A stretch of DNA of 64,000 nt from Paenalkalicoccus suaedae (GCF_006965545.2 NZ_CP041372.2:1364001-1428000); one strand, 5' to 3'; counted from the stretch's first letter, positions 42,140 through 53,015 are shown. Notes: a model not told the origin generated them from the sequence alone. Numbers and translations: made by a program.

Positions 42140-42406
42140 TTATGCAGTGATTTCGTTTAGGCGTACTTGTAGTGCGGATTTACGACGGCCCGCTGCGTTA
42201 CGGTGAATAAGTCCCTTAGCAGCTGCCTTATCAATACGCTTAGATGCTTGTACGAACGCTTCTTTCGCACCTTCTACTTCCTTTTGCTCAATTTTAGAAT
42301 TGAACACCTTAACGGCAGTACGTAGATCAGATTTGATTGCAGCGTTACGAGCGCGGCTATCTTCGTTAGTTCTAACGCGCTTCTTTGCAGATTTAATATT
42401 TGCCAT
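42140..42406 (-). CDS. rpsT: 30S ribosomal protein S20
   Basis: The 88-residue primary 16S rRNA-binding protein bS20. It starts MANIKSAKKRVRTNEDSR and contains KGLIHRNAAGRRKSAL near the end, all family hallmarks. The ATG at 42406 follows GAGGTGAAA. The frame extends upstream to 42430, but that start lacks support. On the opposite strand from holA and gpr, as in B. subtilis. Confidence 0.97.
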   Translation of the reverse strand: MANIKSAKKRVRTNEDSRARNAAIKSDLRTAVKVFNSKIEQKEVEGAKEAFVQASKRIDKAAAKGLIHRNAAGRRKSALQVRLNEITA

Positions 42407-42465
42407 CTGTTTCACCTCCTCGGATGCCACAGTAATAACTTTTCGCTATTTTTGCAACAATAAGG

Positions 42466-42494
42466 ATTGTATCAAACGGAACCATAAAAAGCAA
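42466..42494 (-). promoter_or_regulatory. SigA promoter of rpsT
   Basis: On the minus strand TTGCTT (42494-42489), a 17-bp spacer and TACAAT (42471-42466), 60 bp before the ATG. Confidence 0.55.
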
Positions 42495-42535
42495 TAAGAT
42501 TTTGGTTGATAATAAACGGCTAGGAGGTCATATTA

Positions 42536-43576
42536 ATGCAAGAAGAAGTCTTAAATATTCGTACGGATTTAGCGGTAGAGTCTTTGCAGTCATTTCAAGA
42601 TATTGTTGTGAAAGAGGAAGAACTGGAGGGCGTTCTTGTTTCCACGGTTATCATTAAAGCCGAGCAAGCAAAGCGAATAGGAAAACAAGCCGGGACGTAT
42701 ATAACGCTTCACGCTAAAAACGTCCGTCAGGTCGAAGAACAGCTTGCGTTAGAAAATGCGCTTGTCAAAGCCATGCAATCACTCCTTCCTGTAGTTACAT
42801 CTCAAAAGGATATCAACTGCCTGATTGTGGGTCTTGGAAACCCCGATGTTACACCAGATGCACTTGGGCCGAACACGTGTAAACGACTATTTGTCACCCA
42901 TCACTTGAATGAAGTAGACCGTGGACAAGGCTTTGAAAAGGTCGCTGTCTTAACACCAGGTGTTATGGGGACTACAGGGATGGAGACGGCAGATATTGTA
43001 AAAGGTGTTGTCACTACATTACAGCCAGACTTCGTTATTGTCATTGACGCACTGGCAGCTCGCTCAATAGAACGAGTATATCGAACAATTCAACTATCAG
43101 ATGCAGGCATTCACCCAGGCTCTGGCGTTGGGAATCACCGAAAGGCGCTTACGAAAGAATCGCTCGGAGTTCCAGTTCTTGCTGTAGGAATCCCAACAGT
43201 TGTGGATGCGGCGACAATTGCGAGCGATGCAATAGACTTTTTATTAAAGCATTTAGGTAAAGAAGCACGTGAAGCGGACGATCCAGGAAAGAAGCTTGCT
43301 CCTGCAGGATTTGGAACTCATGAATTAACAGACGAAGATATTCCTGATGAAGGAAAGCGTAAAACATACTTTGGAGCAATTGGACTTCTTTCCTCTGAAG
43401 AAAAGAAGCAGTTGATATTAGAGGCATTAACCCCTCTAGGGCATAACTTAATGGTTACTCCAAAAGAGGTAGATGCGTTTATCGAGGATGTCGCAGACAT
43501 TGTGGCAAATGGCCTTAACCGAGCGCTTCACCCTGCAATTGCAGATAAAAATCGAAGTATGTATTCACCTAATTGA
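42536..43576 (+). CDS. gpr: GPR endopeptidase (germination protease)
   Basis: Gpr degrades small acid-soluble spore proteins during germination. It is made as a zymogen in the forespore. The 346-residue product starts MQEEVLNIRTDLAVESLQSF; autoprocessing occurs within this N-terminal region in Bacillus, shortly after the RTDLAVE segment. The sequences LIVGLGNPDVTPDALGP, IDALAARSIERV and HPGSGVGNHRKALT are family hallmarks. AGGAGG precedes the ATG. Ends in TGA at 43574-43576. Confidence 0.96.
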   Translation: MQEEVLNIRTDLAVESLQSFQDIVVKEEELEGVLVSTVIIKAEQAKRIGKQAGTYITLHAKNVRQVEEQLALENALVKAMQSLLPVVTSQKDINCLIVGLGNPDVTPDALGPNTCKRLFVTHHLNEVDRGQGFEKVAVLTPGVMGTTGMETADIVKGVVTTLQPDFVIVIDALAARSIERVYRTIQLSDAGIHPGSGVGNHRKALTKESLGVPVLAVGIPTVVDAATIASDAIDFLLKHLGKEAREADDPGKKLAPAGFGTHELTDEDIPDEGKRKTYFGAIGLLSSEEKKQLILEALTPLGHNLMVTPKEVDAFIEDVADIVANGLNRALHPAIADKNRSMYSPN

Positions 43577-43616
43577 CATAGGCTATTACCTCCTTGCATA
43601 GCTTGTACAAGGAGGT
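43577..43616 (+). promoter_or_regulatory. Hairpin sequestering the spoIIP ribosome binding site
   Basis: ACCTCCTTG (43588-43596) is the perfect complement of CAAGGAGGT (43608-43616), which is the spoIIP ribosome binding site; the loop is 11 bases. CATAGGCT at 43577-43584 resembles a SigE -10 box, with GTATGT 14 bp upstream as a poor -35. A transcript from it would begin inside the 5' arm, near 43591. Confidence 0.6.
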
Positions 43617-43622
43617 GATCCC

Positions 43623-44735
43623 TTGAAAGATTACGTAAAACAATCTCTTAAACTCGTTATGACAAGCTTTTATATTGCGATGAGTGTCCTTTTACTCATC
43701 ACGACGATAACATCCTTTGGTACTAATAAACTGTTGCGAATCGAGCCGGTGGACGCTCTCATTCAACAAATTGAAGCAGAATCCCTACTTGCTTTACTTA
43801 TGGTCGAAAATCAGGCTTTAACGAAGCCAGAAAAGAAGCTAGCTGACCGTGTTATTGATTACATGAAATCGATAGACGAAACCATGCTGTTTGGTGGTGC
43901 CATTCCACACATAAGCCAACACACTGGTAAGATTCTAAAAGCTGGAGAAGGATCAACGTATTTAACCATGTCTAAAGATACAACACCAGATATTTCTACG
44001 TTGATGGGAGAGCGTAAAGCCAATCAAGATAGAGTAGCTGAGCTTGAACAATGGAAAGAAGCCGTTACGAAGGAAGAAGAGGTATCATTACCAACTAGTA
44101 AGACGGTTCATATTGTACATACGCATAATCGAGAGTCATTTTATCCGGAGCTCGAAGCAGGGGCTGAGGCTTTTCATAAAGATGTGAATATTACACTCGC
44201 AGGCGAGCGTTTGGCACTCCAACTCAAAGAGCATGGAATTAACGCGATGGTTGAGACGACAGATATTGGTCAAATGCTACAGGATAGAGGGTTAGGATAT
44301 TCTAAATCATATGAGATGTCGCGAGAGGTTGTAACTCAGGCAATAGCCGATGAACCGACCCTTACGTTCTTTTTAGACTTACACCGAGATTCCCAGCCGA
44401 AAGCGATCACGACAGCTACGATTAATGGACAATCCTATGCCAAGCTCATGTTTGTCATTGGTGAAAATAATCCAAACTACGAAAAAAATGAGCAGTTTGC
44501 TTTGCGATTACACAACGAAGTAGAAACGATCATGCCAGGGATAAGTAGAGGGATTTACGCACCACCTGTAAAAGCCTCGGGACGAAATGGTGTTTACAAT
44601 CAAGATCTATCAGAGAATGCTGTATTAATTGAAATTGGTGGTGTGGATAACTCTTTAGAAGAGGTATATCGAGCGGTTGATGTATTTGCTAAAGCTTTTG
44701 CAAAGCAACTCACATTGATGGAGGAGGAGAATTAA
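43623..44735 (+). CDS. spoIIP: Stage II sporulation protein P (amidase/endopeptidase)
   Basis: SpoIIP is a cell-wall amidase and endopeptidase that works with SpoIID and SpoIIM to drive engulfment. The 370-residue product has an N-terminal membrane anchor at about 12-32. The catalytic domain carries HIVHTHNRE (H163, H166, H168), FFLDLHRDS (H254) and AVLIEIGGVDNS near the C terminus, where the Glu is conserved. The start is TTG at 43623 behind AAGGAGGTGA. Order gpr-spoIIP-yqxA-lepA is as in B. subtilis. Confidence 0.95.
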   Translation: MKDYVKQSLKLVMTSFYIAMSVLLLITTITSFGTNKLLRIEPVDALIQQIEAESLLALLMVENQALTKPEKKLADRVIDYMKSIDETMLFGGAIPHISQHTGKILKAGEGSTYLTMSKDTTPDISTLMGERKANQDRVAELEQWKEAVTKEEEVSLPTSKTVHIVHTHNRESFYPELEAGAEAFHKDVNITLAGERLALQLKEHGINAMVETTDIGQMLQDRGLGYSKSYEMSREVVTQAIADEPTLTFFLDLHRDSQPKAITTATINGQSYAKLMFVIGENNPNYEKNEQFALRLHNEVETIMPGISRGIYAPPVKASGRNGVYNQDLSENAVLIEIGGVDNSLEEVYRAVDVFAKAFAKQLTLMEEEN

Positions 44736-45008
44736 ATGGGACACTTATTTATGCGTTTTTTGTTACTTGGATTTATCTTTATGTTTGGATTCATTGCCGG
44801 GATTGTCTATAGCGATTTTGGCACGATAGAGCCTCAGATGATCGTAAATACCGTTAATGAGACACCACCTGTAGAAGAGAACGTGGTATATGAACGCTCG
44901 TCAGCAGCAGACCCTCCTCCTGCTACATTTTTTTCTGCGGCAGGAGAAGGCGTTGAAACAACGCTAAAGTCATTATTTAGGTCGATTTTAGCAGTTCCTG
45001 AAAACTAA
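44736..45008 (+). CDS. yqxA: YqxA family protein (DUF3679)
   Basis: A 90-residue protein with a membrane segment at about 5-26 (FLLLGFIFMFGFIAGIVYSDFG), a Pro/Glu-rich outer part and a C-terminal helix GVETTLKSLFRSIL. It matches B. subtilis YqxA, of unknown function, which follows spoIIP in the same place. The ATG directly follows the spoIIP stop codon, so translation is probably coupled. Confidence 0.85.
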   Translation: MGHLFMRFLLLGFIFMFGFIAGIVYSDFGTIEPQMIVNTVNETPPVEENVVYERSSAADPPPATFFSAAGEGVETTLKSLFRSILAVPEN

Positions 45009-45012
45009 TAAT

Positions 45013-45042
45013 TGAGTCTTGCTCCTACTTCTTGCTATAATA
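45013..45042 (+). promoter_or_regulatory. SigA promoter of lepA
   Basis: TTGAGT at 45013-45018, an 18-bp spacer and TATAAT at 45037-45042, 36 bp before the lepA ATG. Confidence 0.6.
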
Positions 45043-45078
45043 AGAAATAGTGCATAGTTGACGTAGGAGTGATTAATA

Positions 45079-46905
45079 ATGAAGCCAGAAGAAAGAATAC
45101 AGCGTAGAGATAAGATTCGTAACTTCTCGATTATCGCGCACATCGACCACGGGAAGTCTACACTTGCTGACCGTATTTTAGAGAAGACGAGCGCTTTAAC
45201 GCAGCGTGAGATGAAGGCACAAATGCTTGACGCGATGGACTTGGAGCGCGAGCGTGGAATTACGATTAAATTAAATGCCGTGCAGTTAAACTATACAGCT
45301 AAAGATGGAGAAACATATATTTTCCATCTAATTGATACACCGGGACACGTCGATTTTGCCTACGAGGTGTCAAGAAGCCTTGCAGCTTGCGAAGGCGCGT
45401 TACTAATTGTGGATGCAGCGCAGGGGATCGAAGCACAGACTCTTGCAAACGTCTATTTAGCGTTAGATAACGATTTGGAGATTTTACCTGTCATTAATAA
45501 AATTGATTTACCGAGTGCGGAGCCTGAACGTGTTGCGCAAGAGGTAGAGGACGTTATTGGGCTACCTAAAGAAGATTGCATTCCTGCCTCAGCTAAAAGT
45601 GGCATTGGAATCGAAGAAATTTTAGAGAAAGTCGTACAAAACGTACCAGCTCCTTCTGGTGATCCTGAAGGACCTTTACAAGCGATGATCTTTGACTCTT
45701 TATACGACCCGTATCGTGGCGTTATCGTTTACATTCGTATTGTACAAGGTACCGTGAAGCCGGGCGAAAAGATTCGCATGATGGCGACTGGAAAAGAGTT
45801 TGAAGTACAAGAAGTTGGGGTTTTCACACCAAAGCCAATTTCACAAGAAGAGCTTACTGTTGGAGATGTAGGATTTTTAGTAGCCTCTGTTAAAAATGTG
45901 GCTGATACAAGAGTCGGGGACACGATCACACATGCTAATCGTCCAACTCCTGAAGCACTTCCGGGATATCGTAAGCTTAATCCAATGGTATTCTGCGGAC
46001 TGTATCCAGTTGATACAAACGATTATAATGATCTTCGTGAAGCGCTTGAAAAGCTGGAACTAAACGATGCGGCCCTTCAGTTTGAGCCAGAGACATCTCA
46101 AGCTCTTGGCTTCGGCTATCGCTGTGGATTCCTAGGACTATTACACATGGAGATTATTCAGGAGCGAATTGAACGAGAGTTTAATATCGACCTAATTACT
46201 ACTGCGCCAAGCGTAATTTATGAGGTTGAGCAAACAGACGGTGAAAAGATTCGTATTGATAATCCGTCTAACATGCCAGATCCTCAAAAAATTGAGTCTA
46301 TCCAAGAGCCTTATGTTAAAGCGGAAGTGATGGTTCCAAACGATTATGTAGGATCTGTCATGGAGCTTTGTCAAAAGAAGCGTGGAGATTACGTAGATAT
46401 GAAGTATCTAGATGAGAATCGTGTCAATATCGTCTATGAGATCCCTCTTTCTGAAATCGTCTATGACTTCTTTGATACATTAAAGTCGAATACTAAAGGG
46501 TATGCGTCATTTGATTACGAGTTAATTGGATATAAAGTTAGCTCTCTAGTTAAAATGGACATTCTTTTAAATGCAGAGAAAATTGATGCGCTATCAATAA
46601 TTGTACACCGTGATTCTGCCTACGAGCGTGGAAAGATCATCGTTGAAAAACTTAAAGAACTTATTCCAAGACAGCAGTTTGAAGTACCTATCCAAGCTAG
46701 TATTGGGAATAAAATTCTTGCTAGATCAACGATTAAAGCAATGCGTAAAAACGTACTTGCAAAATGCTATGGTGGAGATATCTCTCGTAAGCGAAAGCTT
46801 CTTGAGAAGCAAAAAGAAGGTAAGAAGCGAATGAAGAGCGTTGGTAACGTAGATGTTCCTCAAGAAGCCTTCATGTCCGTTCTTAGCATGAATGATGAGA
46901 AGTAA
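45079..46905 (+). CDS. lepA: Elongation factor 4 (LepA)
   Basis: LepA is a ribosome-bound translational GTPase, important under ionic stress and in ribosome assembly. In 608 residues the G domain carries AHIDHGKST (G1), DTPGHVDF (G3) and NKIDLP (G4). Domains equivalent to EF-G II, III and V follow, then the LepA-specific C-terminal domain, with [19 protein letters not shown]. No domain IV. AGGAGTGAT precedes the ATG. Confidence 0.97.
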   Translation: MKPEERIQRRDKIRNFSIIAHIDHGKSTLADRILEKTSALTQREMKAQMLDAMDLERERGITIKLNAVQLNYTAKDGETYIFHLIDTPGHVDFAYEVSRSLAACEGALLIVDAAQGIEAQTLANVYLALDNDLEILPVINKIDLPSAEPERVAQEVEDVIGLPKEDCIPASAKSGIGIEEILEKVVQNVPAPSGDPEGPLQAMIFDSLYDPYRGVIVYIRIVQGTVKPGEKIRMMATGKEFEVQEVGVFTPKPISQEELTVGDVGFLVASVKNVADTRVGDTITHANRPTPEALPGYRKLNPMVFCGLYPVDTNDYNDLREALEKLELNDAALQFEPETSQALGFGYRCGFLGLLHMEIIQERIEREFNIDLITTAPSVIYEVEQTDGEKIRIDNPSNMPDPQKIESIQEPYVKAEVMVPNDYVGSVMELCQKKRGDYVDMKYLDENRVNIVYEIPLSEIVYDFFDTLKSNTKGYASFDYELIGYKVSSLVKMDILLNAEKIDALSIIVHRDSAYERGKIIVEKLKELIPRQQFEVPIQASIGNKILARSTIKAMRKNVLAKCYGGDISRKRKLLEKQKEGKKRMKSVGNVDVPQEAFMSVLSMNDEK

Positions 46906-46930
46906 GTAGTCGCTCTCAGGCGACCTATCA

Positions 46931-46980
46931 GAGAGGGTGACCAAACGCGTTCGTTTGGCTCACCCTCTCTTCCTTGTTTT
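46931..46980 (+). terminator. Intrinsic terminator after lepA
   Basis: GAGAGGGTGA-C-CAAACG pairs with CGTTTG-G-CTCACCCTCTC, followed by TTCCTTGTTTT. The U tract is weak. Confidence 0.75.
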
Positions 46981-47004
46981 GTGTTAACTATGAAAGGAGC
47001 TATT

Positions 47005-48153
47005 ATGCCATCTTCGTTATATGTACATGTGCCATTTTGTGAACAGATTTGTCACTACTGTGACTTCAATAAATTTTTCTTAAAAAATCAGCCGGTCGAG
47101 GAGTATGTGGATTTAGCTATTCAAGAAATGCAAATGACGGTAGAGAAGTACCCTCAAAAGCATGCGATAAGAACAATTTATGTAGGCGGAGGAACCCCAA
47201 CCTCTCTTGATACACCTACTCTTGAAAAGCTATTAAAAGGAATTAAATCAACGTTTACCCTTCACGATGAAGTAGAGTGGACGGTAGAGGTGAACCCTGG
47301 AAGTGCGGATCAGGAGAAGCTGAATATGTTAAAAGCGGTCGGTGTGAACCGATTATCAATCGGGGCACAAACGTTTGATCCGATGCTTTTACAAACGATT
47401 AACCGCGATCATAAACCAACAGATGTTGGGGAAACTGTCCAGATGAGTATACAAGCAGGAATAACCAATTTATCGGTCGATTTAATGTTTGGACTGCCGA
47501 ATCAAACAATGGAGCAGTGGAAAGATACGTTAAGTAAACTTGTAGAGCTCCCTGTCGCTCACGTGAGTGCTTATTCACTTAAAGTGGAGCCTAAGACTGT
47601 CTTTTATCAGCTTTGGCAAAAAGGTAGGCTACCCTTACTACCACAAGAGCTTGAAGCGGATATGTACGACTACTTAAAAGAATTTTTAGGTAAAAACCAC
47701 TTTTCCCAATATGAAATTAGTAACTTTGCTAAAACAGGCAAGGAGAGTATTCATAACTTAACGTATTGGGATAACAATGAGTATTACGGAATTGGAGCAG
47801 GTGCACATAGTTATGTTTATGGCATAAGAAGAATGAATCATGGCCCTCTTCCGAAGTATATGAAGGCTCTTAAAGCAAGCGAGCTTCCATACTTAGATGA
47901 ACATCCTGTGTCTCAGGTGGAAAGAATGGAAGAGCAAATGTTTATGGGGCTTAGAAAACGGAAAGGAATATCCGTGACGGAGTTTAAAAAGCGATTTAAT
48001 AAAGACGTGGAGGATGTTTTCCCTACAGTAGTATCATCATTACGGGAAAAAGGACTACTGGACCTTGATGGGGACTATTTATTGCTCACAGAAAAAGGGA
48101 TGTTACTTGGCAACGAAGTGTTTGAACAATTTTTGTTAACGGAAGAGGATTAA
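47005..48153 (+). CDS. hemW: Radical SAM heme chaperone HemW
   Basis: HemW inserts or carries heme for respiratory enzymes; it was long annotated as oxygen-independent coproporphyrinogen oxidase. The 382-residue product has the 4Fe-4S motif CEQICHYCDF near residue 13, the CxxxCxxC form, and lacks the extra upstream Cys found in true HemN. IYVGGGTPT and VNPGS are SAM-binding segments. The ATG at 47005 is chosen because AAGGAG precedes it; the frame is open from 46981. Confidence 0.92.
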   Translation: MPSSLYVHVPFCEQICHYCDFNKFFLKNQPVEEYVDLAIQEMQMTVEKYPQKHAIRTIYVGGGTPTSLDTPTLEKLLKGIKSTFTLHDEVEWTVEVNPGSADQEKLNMLKAVGVNRLSIGAQTFDPMLLQTINRDHKPTDVGETVQMSIQAGITNLSVDLMFGLPNQTMEQWKDTLSKLVELPVAHVSAYSLKVEPKTVFYQLWQKGRLPLLPQELEADMYDYLKEFLGKNHFSQYEISNFAKTGKESIHNLTYWDNNEYYGIGAGAHSYVYGIRRMNHGPLPKYMKALKASELPYLDEHPVSQVERMEEQMFMGLRKRKGISVTEFKKRFNKDVEDVFPTVVSSLREKGLLDLDGDYLLLTEKGMLLGNEVFEQFLLTEED

Positions 48154-48167
48154 TTGTGCCTCTTTCG

Positions 48168-48197
48168 TTGACAATAGGGAGTCCTCTTTGGTAACTT
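48168..48197 (+). promoter_or_regulatory. SigA promoter of the hrcA-dnaK operon
   Basis: A perfect -35 TTGACA lies at 48168-48173, with TAACTT at 48192-48197 after 18 bp as the best -10. The CIRCE operator begins 12 bp downstream. Confidence 0.55.
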
Positions 48198-48208
48198 ATA
48201 TTATAGAT

Positions 48209-48235
48209 TTAGCACTCATCTTAATCGAGTGCTAA
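48209..48235 (+). promoter_or_regulatory. CIRCE operator (HrcA binding site)
   Basis: TTAGCACTC, nine bases, GAGTGCTAA: an exact match to the CIRCE inverted repeat bound by HrcA. It sits between the promoter and hrcA, so HrcA represses its own operon. Confidence 0.97.
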
Positions 48236-48250
48236 CAGGAGGGGATTCAC

Positions 48251-49282
48251 ATGTTAACAGAGCGTCAGTTGCTAATCTTAAAAGCAATCGTAGATGATTA
48301 TGTAACACATGCGGAACCAGTCGGCTCTCGTACCGTATCTAAGAGAGAGGACATTAGCTATAGTCCTGCTACGATACGTAATGAGATGTCCGATTTGGAA
48401 GAGCTAGGTTTTTTAGATAAGCCTCATAGTTCTGCGGGCCGAATCCCTTCACAAAAAGGGTATCGATATTACGTCGATCATTTATTACGTCCAAAAAACG
48501 TAGCGAAAAGAGAGACACTTGATATTAGAGCTCTTATGCAAGAGAAATATCAGGAGTCTGAGATGCTTATTTCGCAGTCTGCAAAGCTTTTGTCGCAGCT
48601 TACAAGCTACACATCCATCGTTCTTGGTCCAGAGGTGTTTGAGTCTAAATTAAAGCAACTTCAGCTCATCCCGATCTCTGATACCCAGGCCGTTGCTATT
48701 ATCGTTACCGACACAGGTTACGTTGAAAATCAAACGGTTCACTTCCCTAGTAAAATAAATGGTGGAGACTTAGAGAGAGTCGTCAATATATTAAATGAAC
48801 GACTTGCTGGTGTACCCATTTATATGCTACAAAAGAAGCTTGATAGCGAAGTGAAACAGGTGATGAAAAAATATGTTTCTCAATACAACATGATGCTAGA
48901 TGTTTTTCATCATGTTTTCGAGTCGCAGCAACAGGATAAGGTGTACTACGGCGGAAAGACGAATATTCTTTCTCAGCCTGAGTTTAATGATGTGGAGCGT
49001 GTGCGAGATATTTTAAACATTTTTGAAGAGGACGCTCTCGTATCGAAGCTGTTCAAGTCGGATGGAGCAGGGCTTACTGTCCGTATTGGTCATGAGAATC
49101 ACTTTGAGCCTTTTGATCAATGTACGGTAGTAACGGCCACTTACTCGCTTGATGGAACGCACATGGGTACGATAGGTATACTTGGTCCGACAAGAATGGA
49201 GTATCCGCGCATCATTAGTTTAATGGATTATTTTTCAAAAGATTTAACAAAGCTACTAACAGACATGAAGCAAAGTGAATAA
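48251..49282 (+). CDS. hrcA: Heat-inducible transcription repressor HrcA
   Basis: HrcA binds CIRCE and represses the class I heat-shock genes; GroEL activity keeps it folded. The 343-residue product has an N-terminal winged helix ([26 protein letters not shown], quoted in two parts in the family; [20 protein letters not shown]) and the [18 protein letters not shown] wing, then the GAF-like dimer and inserted domains. AACAGGAGGGG precedes the ATG. First gene of hrcA-grpE-dnaK. Confidence 0.96.
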   Translation: MLTERQLLILKAIVDDYVTHAEPVGSRTVSKREDISYSPATIRNEMSDLEELGFLDKPHSSAGRIPSQKGYRYYVDHLLRPKNVAKRETLDIRALMQEKYQESEMLISQSAKLLSQLTSYTSIVLGPEVFESKLKQLQLIPISDTQAVAIIVTDTGYVENQTVHFPSKINGGDLERVVNILNERLAGVPIYMLQKKLDSEVKQVMKKYVSQYNMMLDVFHHVFESQQQDKVYYGGKTNILSQPEFNDVERVRDILNIFEEDALVSKLFKSDGAGLTVRIGHENHFEPFDQCTVVTATYSLDGTHMGTIGILGPTRMEYPRIISLMDYFSKDLTKLLTDMKQSE

Positions 49283-49296
49283 GGGAGGTGAAGGAA

Positions 49297-49857
49297 TTGA
49301 CAAACGAAAAAGATCACGTTCATGAAGAAGAAGCTACTGAAGATCAAGACGTTGTACTAGAAGAAGAAGCAGAATTTGTAGAAACGGATGCAGAAGAAGT
49401 GTCACAGCCTTCAGAAATCGAGGAGCTAGAAGCAAAAGTGGAGGAAGCGACGAATAAACTACTTCGTACACAAGCTGACTATGATAATTTCCGCCGTCGA
49501 ACGAAGCAGGAAAAAGAAGCGGCGGCTAAATATAGATCTCAATCACTTGCTGAGAGTCTAATTCCAGCAGTTGATAACTTTGAACGCGCTCTGTCTGTAG
49601 AAGTCGAATCAGAAGATGCAAAAAGCCTACTAAAAGGTATGGAAATGGTGCATAAACAACTGATTGAAGCACTCAAGAATGAAGGCGTCGAACAGATGGA
49701 AACGGTAGGAGAAGCTTTTGATCCACACAAGCATCAAGCAGTGATGCAAGTGGAATCTGATGAGCATGAATCAAATACGATAATCGAAGAGCTTCAAAAA
49801 GGATATATTTTGCAAGATAAAGTTATTCGACCTGCAATGGTTAAAGTTAGTTCATAA
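49297..49857 (+). CDS. grpE: Nucleotide exchange factor GrpE
   Basis: GrpE releases ADP from DnaK. The protein of about 186 residues has an acidic N terminus, a long coiled coil (about 40-110) with [18 protein letters not shown], and the C-terminal beta domain with [17 protein letters not shown] and [19 protein letters not shown]. The start is placed at TTG 49297, eight bases after GGGAGGTG; GTG at 49288 is possible but overlaps that site. Confidence 0.94.
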   Translation: MTNEKDHVHEEEATEDQDVVLEEEAEFVETDAEEVSQPSEIEELEAKVEEATNKLLRTQADYDNFRRRTKQEKEAAAKYRSQSLAESLIPAVDNFERALSVEVESEDAKSLLKGMEMVHKQLIEALKNEGVEQMETVGEAFDPHKHQAVMQVESDEHESNTIIEELQKGYILQDKVIRPAMVKVSS

Positions 49858-49890
49858 ATCTAATTGATTAAGATCTAGGAGGATTTTGAC

Positions 49891-51726
49891 ATGAGTAAAG
49901 TAATTGGTATTGACTTAGGTACAACAAACTCTTGTGTAGCTGTAATGGAGGGTGGCGAAGCTGTCGTTATTCCAAACGCAGAAGGAGCCCGTACAACACC
50001 ATCTGTTGTGTCATTCAAAGATGGAGAGCGTCAAGTTGGGGAAGTAGCAAAGCGTCAAATGATTACAAATCCTAACACAATCACTTCTATCAAGCGCCAC
50101 ATGGGTACTGACTATAAAGTAGAAGCGGAAGGAAAGAACTATACTCCTCAAGAAATTTCTGCTATCACGTTACAAAAGCTAAAAGCAGATGCGGAAGCTT
50201 ACTTAGGTGAAACGGTGACGAAGGCAGTTATTACTGTACCTGCATACTTCAACGATTCTCAACGCCAAGCAACGAAAGATGCTGGTAAAATTGCAGGTCT
50301 TGAAGTAGAACGTATTGTAAACGAGCCTACCGCAGCAGCTTTAGCTTATGGTCTTGAAAAAGAAGAAGATCAAACAATCCTTGTTTATGACCTAGGTGGC
50401 GGTACGTTTGACGTATCTATCCTTGAGCTTGGAGATGGATTCTTTGAAGTTAAATCTACTTCAGGTGACAATAAGCTTGGTGGGGACGACTTTGACCAAG
50501 TAATTATTGATTACCTTGTAGAAGAATTCAAAAAAGAAAATGGTATTGACTTAAGTCAAGATAAAATGGCTTCTCAGCGTCTAAAGGATGCAGCTGAAAA
50601 AGCGAAGAAGGACCTTTCTGGTGTTTCTCAAACGCAAATTAGCTTACCATTCATCACAGCGGATGCTAGTGGACCGAAGCACTTAGAGCTATCTCTATCG
50701 CGTGCAAAGTTTGAAGATTTATCATCCGATTTAGTAGAGCGTACAATGGGACCAACTCGTCAAGCGCTTCAAGACGCTGGTTTATCTGCTAGTGAAGTGG
50801 ATAAAGTTGTTCTTGTTGGTGGATCTACACGTATCCCAGCTGTACAAGAAGCAATCAAGAAAGTAACTGGTAAGGACTCTCACAAAGGCGTAAACCCGGA
50901 TGAAGTTGTAGCACTTGGTGCGGCGATCCAAGCTGGTGTCTTAACTGGTGATGTGAAAGACGTTGTCCTTCTTGATGTAACACCTCTATCACTAGGTATT
51001 GAGACGATGGGTGGCGTTATGACGAAGCTAATCGAGCGTAATACGACAATTCCAACATCTAAGTCTCAAGTGTTCTCTACAGCAGCAGACAATCAGCCAT
51101 CTGTAGACATTCACGTATTACAAGGGGAGCGTGAAATGGCAGCGGACAACAAAACACTTGGTCGCTTCCAACTAACGGACATTCCTCCAGCACCACGTGG
51201 CGTGCCACAAATCGAAGTATCCTTTGATTTAGATGCTAACGGAATTGTGAACGTACGTGCGAAGGACCTTGGCACAAATAAAGAGCAGTCTATTACAATC
51301 ACGTCAAGCTCAGGTCTATCTGATGATGAAGTCGAGCAAATGATCAAGGATGCAGAAGCAAATGCGGAAGCAGACAAGAAGCGTCGTGAAGAAGTAGATC
51401 TACGTAATGAAGCAGATCAGCTTGTTTTCCAAACGGAAAAGACACTAAAAGACCTAGGTGAAAACGTTGATCCAGCAGATAAAGAGCGTGCAGAGCAAGC
51501 GAAGGATGAAGTGAAAACGGCGCTTGAAGGTACAGACTCTGAAGCAATTAAAACAGCGAAGGACAAGCTCCAAGAAGTTGTTACAGAGCTTACGACAAAG
51601 CTTTATGAGCAGGCAGCAGCACAGCAGCAGGCTGAAGGCGCTGACCAAGCTGGAAATACAGAAGAGCAGGACGACAATGTTGTAGATGCTGAATACGAGG
51701 AAGTAAACGACGAAAAGAAAGAGTAA
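49891..51726 (+). CDS. dnaK: Chaperone protein DnaK
   Basis: Hsp70 chaperone of 611 residues, the usual length in Bacillus. The actin-like ATPase domain carries [34 protein letters not shown] and [15 protein letters not shown], then the substrate-binding domain and a helical lid, ending in an acidic tail with [15 protein letters not shown]. The Gram-positive deletion in the first lobe is present, as judged by length. AGGAGG precedes the ATG. Regulated through CIRCE upstream. Confidence 0.98.
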   Translation: MSKVIGIDLGTTNSCVAVMEGGEAVVIPNAEGARTTPSVVSFKDGERQVGEVAKRQMITNPNTITSIKRHMGTDYKVEAEGKNYTPQEISAITLQKLKADAEAYLGETVTKAVITVPAYFNDSQRQATKDAGKIAGLEVERIVNEPTAAALAYGLEKEEDQTILVYDLGGGTFDVSILELGDGFFEVKSTSGDNKLGGDDFDQVIIDYLVEEFKKENGIDLSQDKMASQRLKDAAEKAKKDLSGVSQTQISLPFITADASGPKHLELSLSRAKFEDLSSDLVERTMGPTRQALQDAGLSASEVDKVVLVGGSTRIPAVQEAIKKVTGKDSHKGVNPDEVVALGAAIQAGVLTGDVKDVVLLDVTPLSLGIETMGGVMTKLIERNTTIPTSKSQVFSTAADNQPSVDIHVLQGEREMAADNKTLGRFQLTDIPPAPRGVPQIEVSFDLDANGIVNVRAKDLGTNKEQSITITSSSGLSDDEVEQMIKDAEANAEADKKRREEVDLRNEADQLVFQTEKTLKDLGENVDPADKERAEQAKDEVKTALEGTDSEAIKTAKDKLQEVVTELTTKLYEQAAAQQQAEGADQAGNTEEQDDNVVDAEYEEVNDEKKE

Positions 51727-51737
51727 TTCTCTACTCG

Positions 51738-51770
51738 CCCACCAGAGGGTGCTCCCCCTGGTGGGTTTTT
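51738..51770 (+). terminator. Intrinsic terminator after dnaK
   Basis: CCCACCAG pairs with CTGGTGGG around a 12-base loop, followed by five T residues. Partial termination here would lower dnaJ relative to dnaK. Confidence 0.85.
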
Positions 51771-51861
51771 CTAAGTCAAAAGAAGCGAAATGCCTGCTTT
51801 ACTCGGCAACGTGTGAGTGATAACATAATCGTTATGGAGAAAATTCGGGAGTGGTTTAAAC

Positions 51862-52992
51862 ATGAGTAAACGAGACTTTTATGAAGTACTTGGGGTTAGT
51901 AAAGGTGCCTCAGATGCAGAGATAAAAAAAGCATATAGAAAGCTTGCACGTGAGTACCACCCAGATGTTAATAAAGCAGCTGATGCGGAAACGAAATTTA
52001 AAGAAGTGAAAGAAGCTTATGATACATTAAGCGATGGTAATAAGCGCGCTCACTACGATCAGTTTGGTCATACAGATCCAAATCAAGGATTTGGTGGCGC
52101 TGGCGGACAGGACTTTGGTGGCTTTAGCGATATTTTTGATATGTTCTTTGGTGGAGGTGGCGGTGGTCGCAGAAGAGATCCGAATGCACCACGTCAAGGC
52201 TCAGATTTACAGTACACGATGACACTTGAATTTAAAGAAGCGATCTTTGGGAAAGAAACAGATATTGAAATTCCTAGAGAAGAAGACTGTGAAACATGTC
52301 ACGGTAGTGGTGCTAAGCCAGGAACGACGCCTGAAACTTGTCGTCATTGTGGTGGTGCAGGTCAACTTAATGTGGAACAAAACACGCCGTTTGGTCGTGT
52401 TGTAAACCGTCGTGTATGTAATCACTGTGAGGGTACAGGAAAAGAAATCAAAGATAAATGTCGTACATGTGGTGGCTCTGGAAAAGTGAAAAAGCGTAAA
52501 AAGATCCATATTAAAATTCCTGCGGGAGTAGACACTGGCCAACAAATCCGTGTAGCTGGTCAAGGAGAACCAGGTGCTAATGGTGGACCAGCCGGTGACC
52601 TTTATGTTGTCTTTAACGTGAAGTCTCATGAGTTCTTTAAGCGCGATGGTGACGATATCTTCTGTGAGATGCCAATTACGTTTGTGCAATCAGCTCTTGG
52701 CGATGAAGTGGAAGTGCCTACACTAGAAGGAAAGATTAAGCTTAAAATTCCTGCCGGAACGCAAACGGGTACGCATTTTAGACTTCGCGGTAAAGGTGCT
52801 CCAAACGTGCGTGGTATGGGACAAGGTGATCAGCACATTGAAGTAAAAGTAATCACGCCGAAGAAGTTAAGTGACAAACAAAAAGATATTTTACGTGAAT
52901 TTGCAGAAGTAAGTGGGAATGAAGCGCCTGATGAGCAAAGCGACAATTTTTTCGCTAAAGTAAAACGAGCGTTTAAGAGTTTTGGAGAATAA
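51862..52992 (+). CDS. dnaJ: Chaperone protein DnaJ
   Basis: DnaJ stimulates DnaK ATPase and delivers clients. The 376-residue product has the J domain with YHPDVN, which holds HPD, a Gly/Phe-rich linker, and four zinc motifs: [24 protein letters not shown] and CRTCGGSG. The C-terminal client-binding domains follow. It lies 135 bp after dnaK, beyond a terminator. Confidence 0.97.
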   Translation: MSKRDFYEVLGVSKGASDAEIKKAYRKLAREYHPDVNKAADAETKFKEVKEAYDTLSDGNKRAHYDQFGHTDPNQGFGGAGGQDFGGFSDIFDMFFGGGGGGRRRDPNAPRQGSDLQYTMTLEFKEAIFGKETDIEIPREEDCETCHGSGAKPGTTPETCRHCGGAGQLNVEQNTPFGRVVNRRVCNHCEGTGKEIKDKCRTCGGSGKVKKRKKIHIKIPAGVDTGQQIRVAGQGEPGANGGPAGDLYVVFNVKSHEFFKRDGDDIFCEMPITFVQSALGDEVEVPTLEGKIKLKIPAGTQTGTHFRLRGKGAPNVRGMGQGDQHIEVKVITPKKLSDKQKDILREFAEVSGNEAPDEQSDNFFAKVKRAFKSFGE

Positions 52993-53015
52993 TGAGCAGG
53001 TAGGGAGATGGACAC

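Noticed and set aside
52207-52689. Minus-strand 160-codon frame inside dnaJ
   Set aside because: Shadow of dnaJ in another frame, rich in Thr and Cys from the complement of its codons; no start context.
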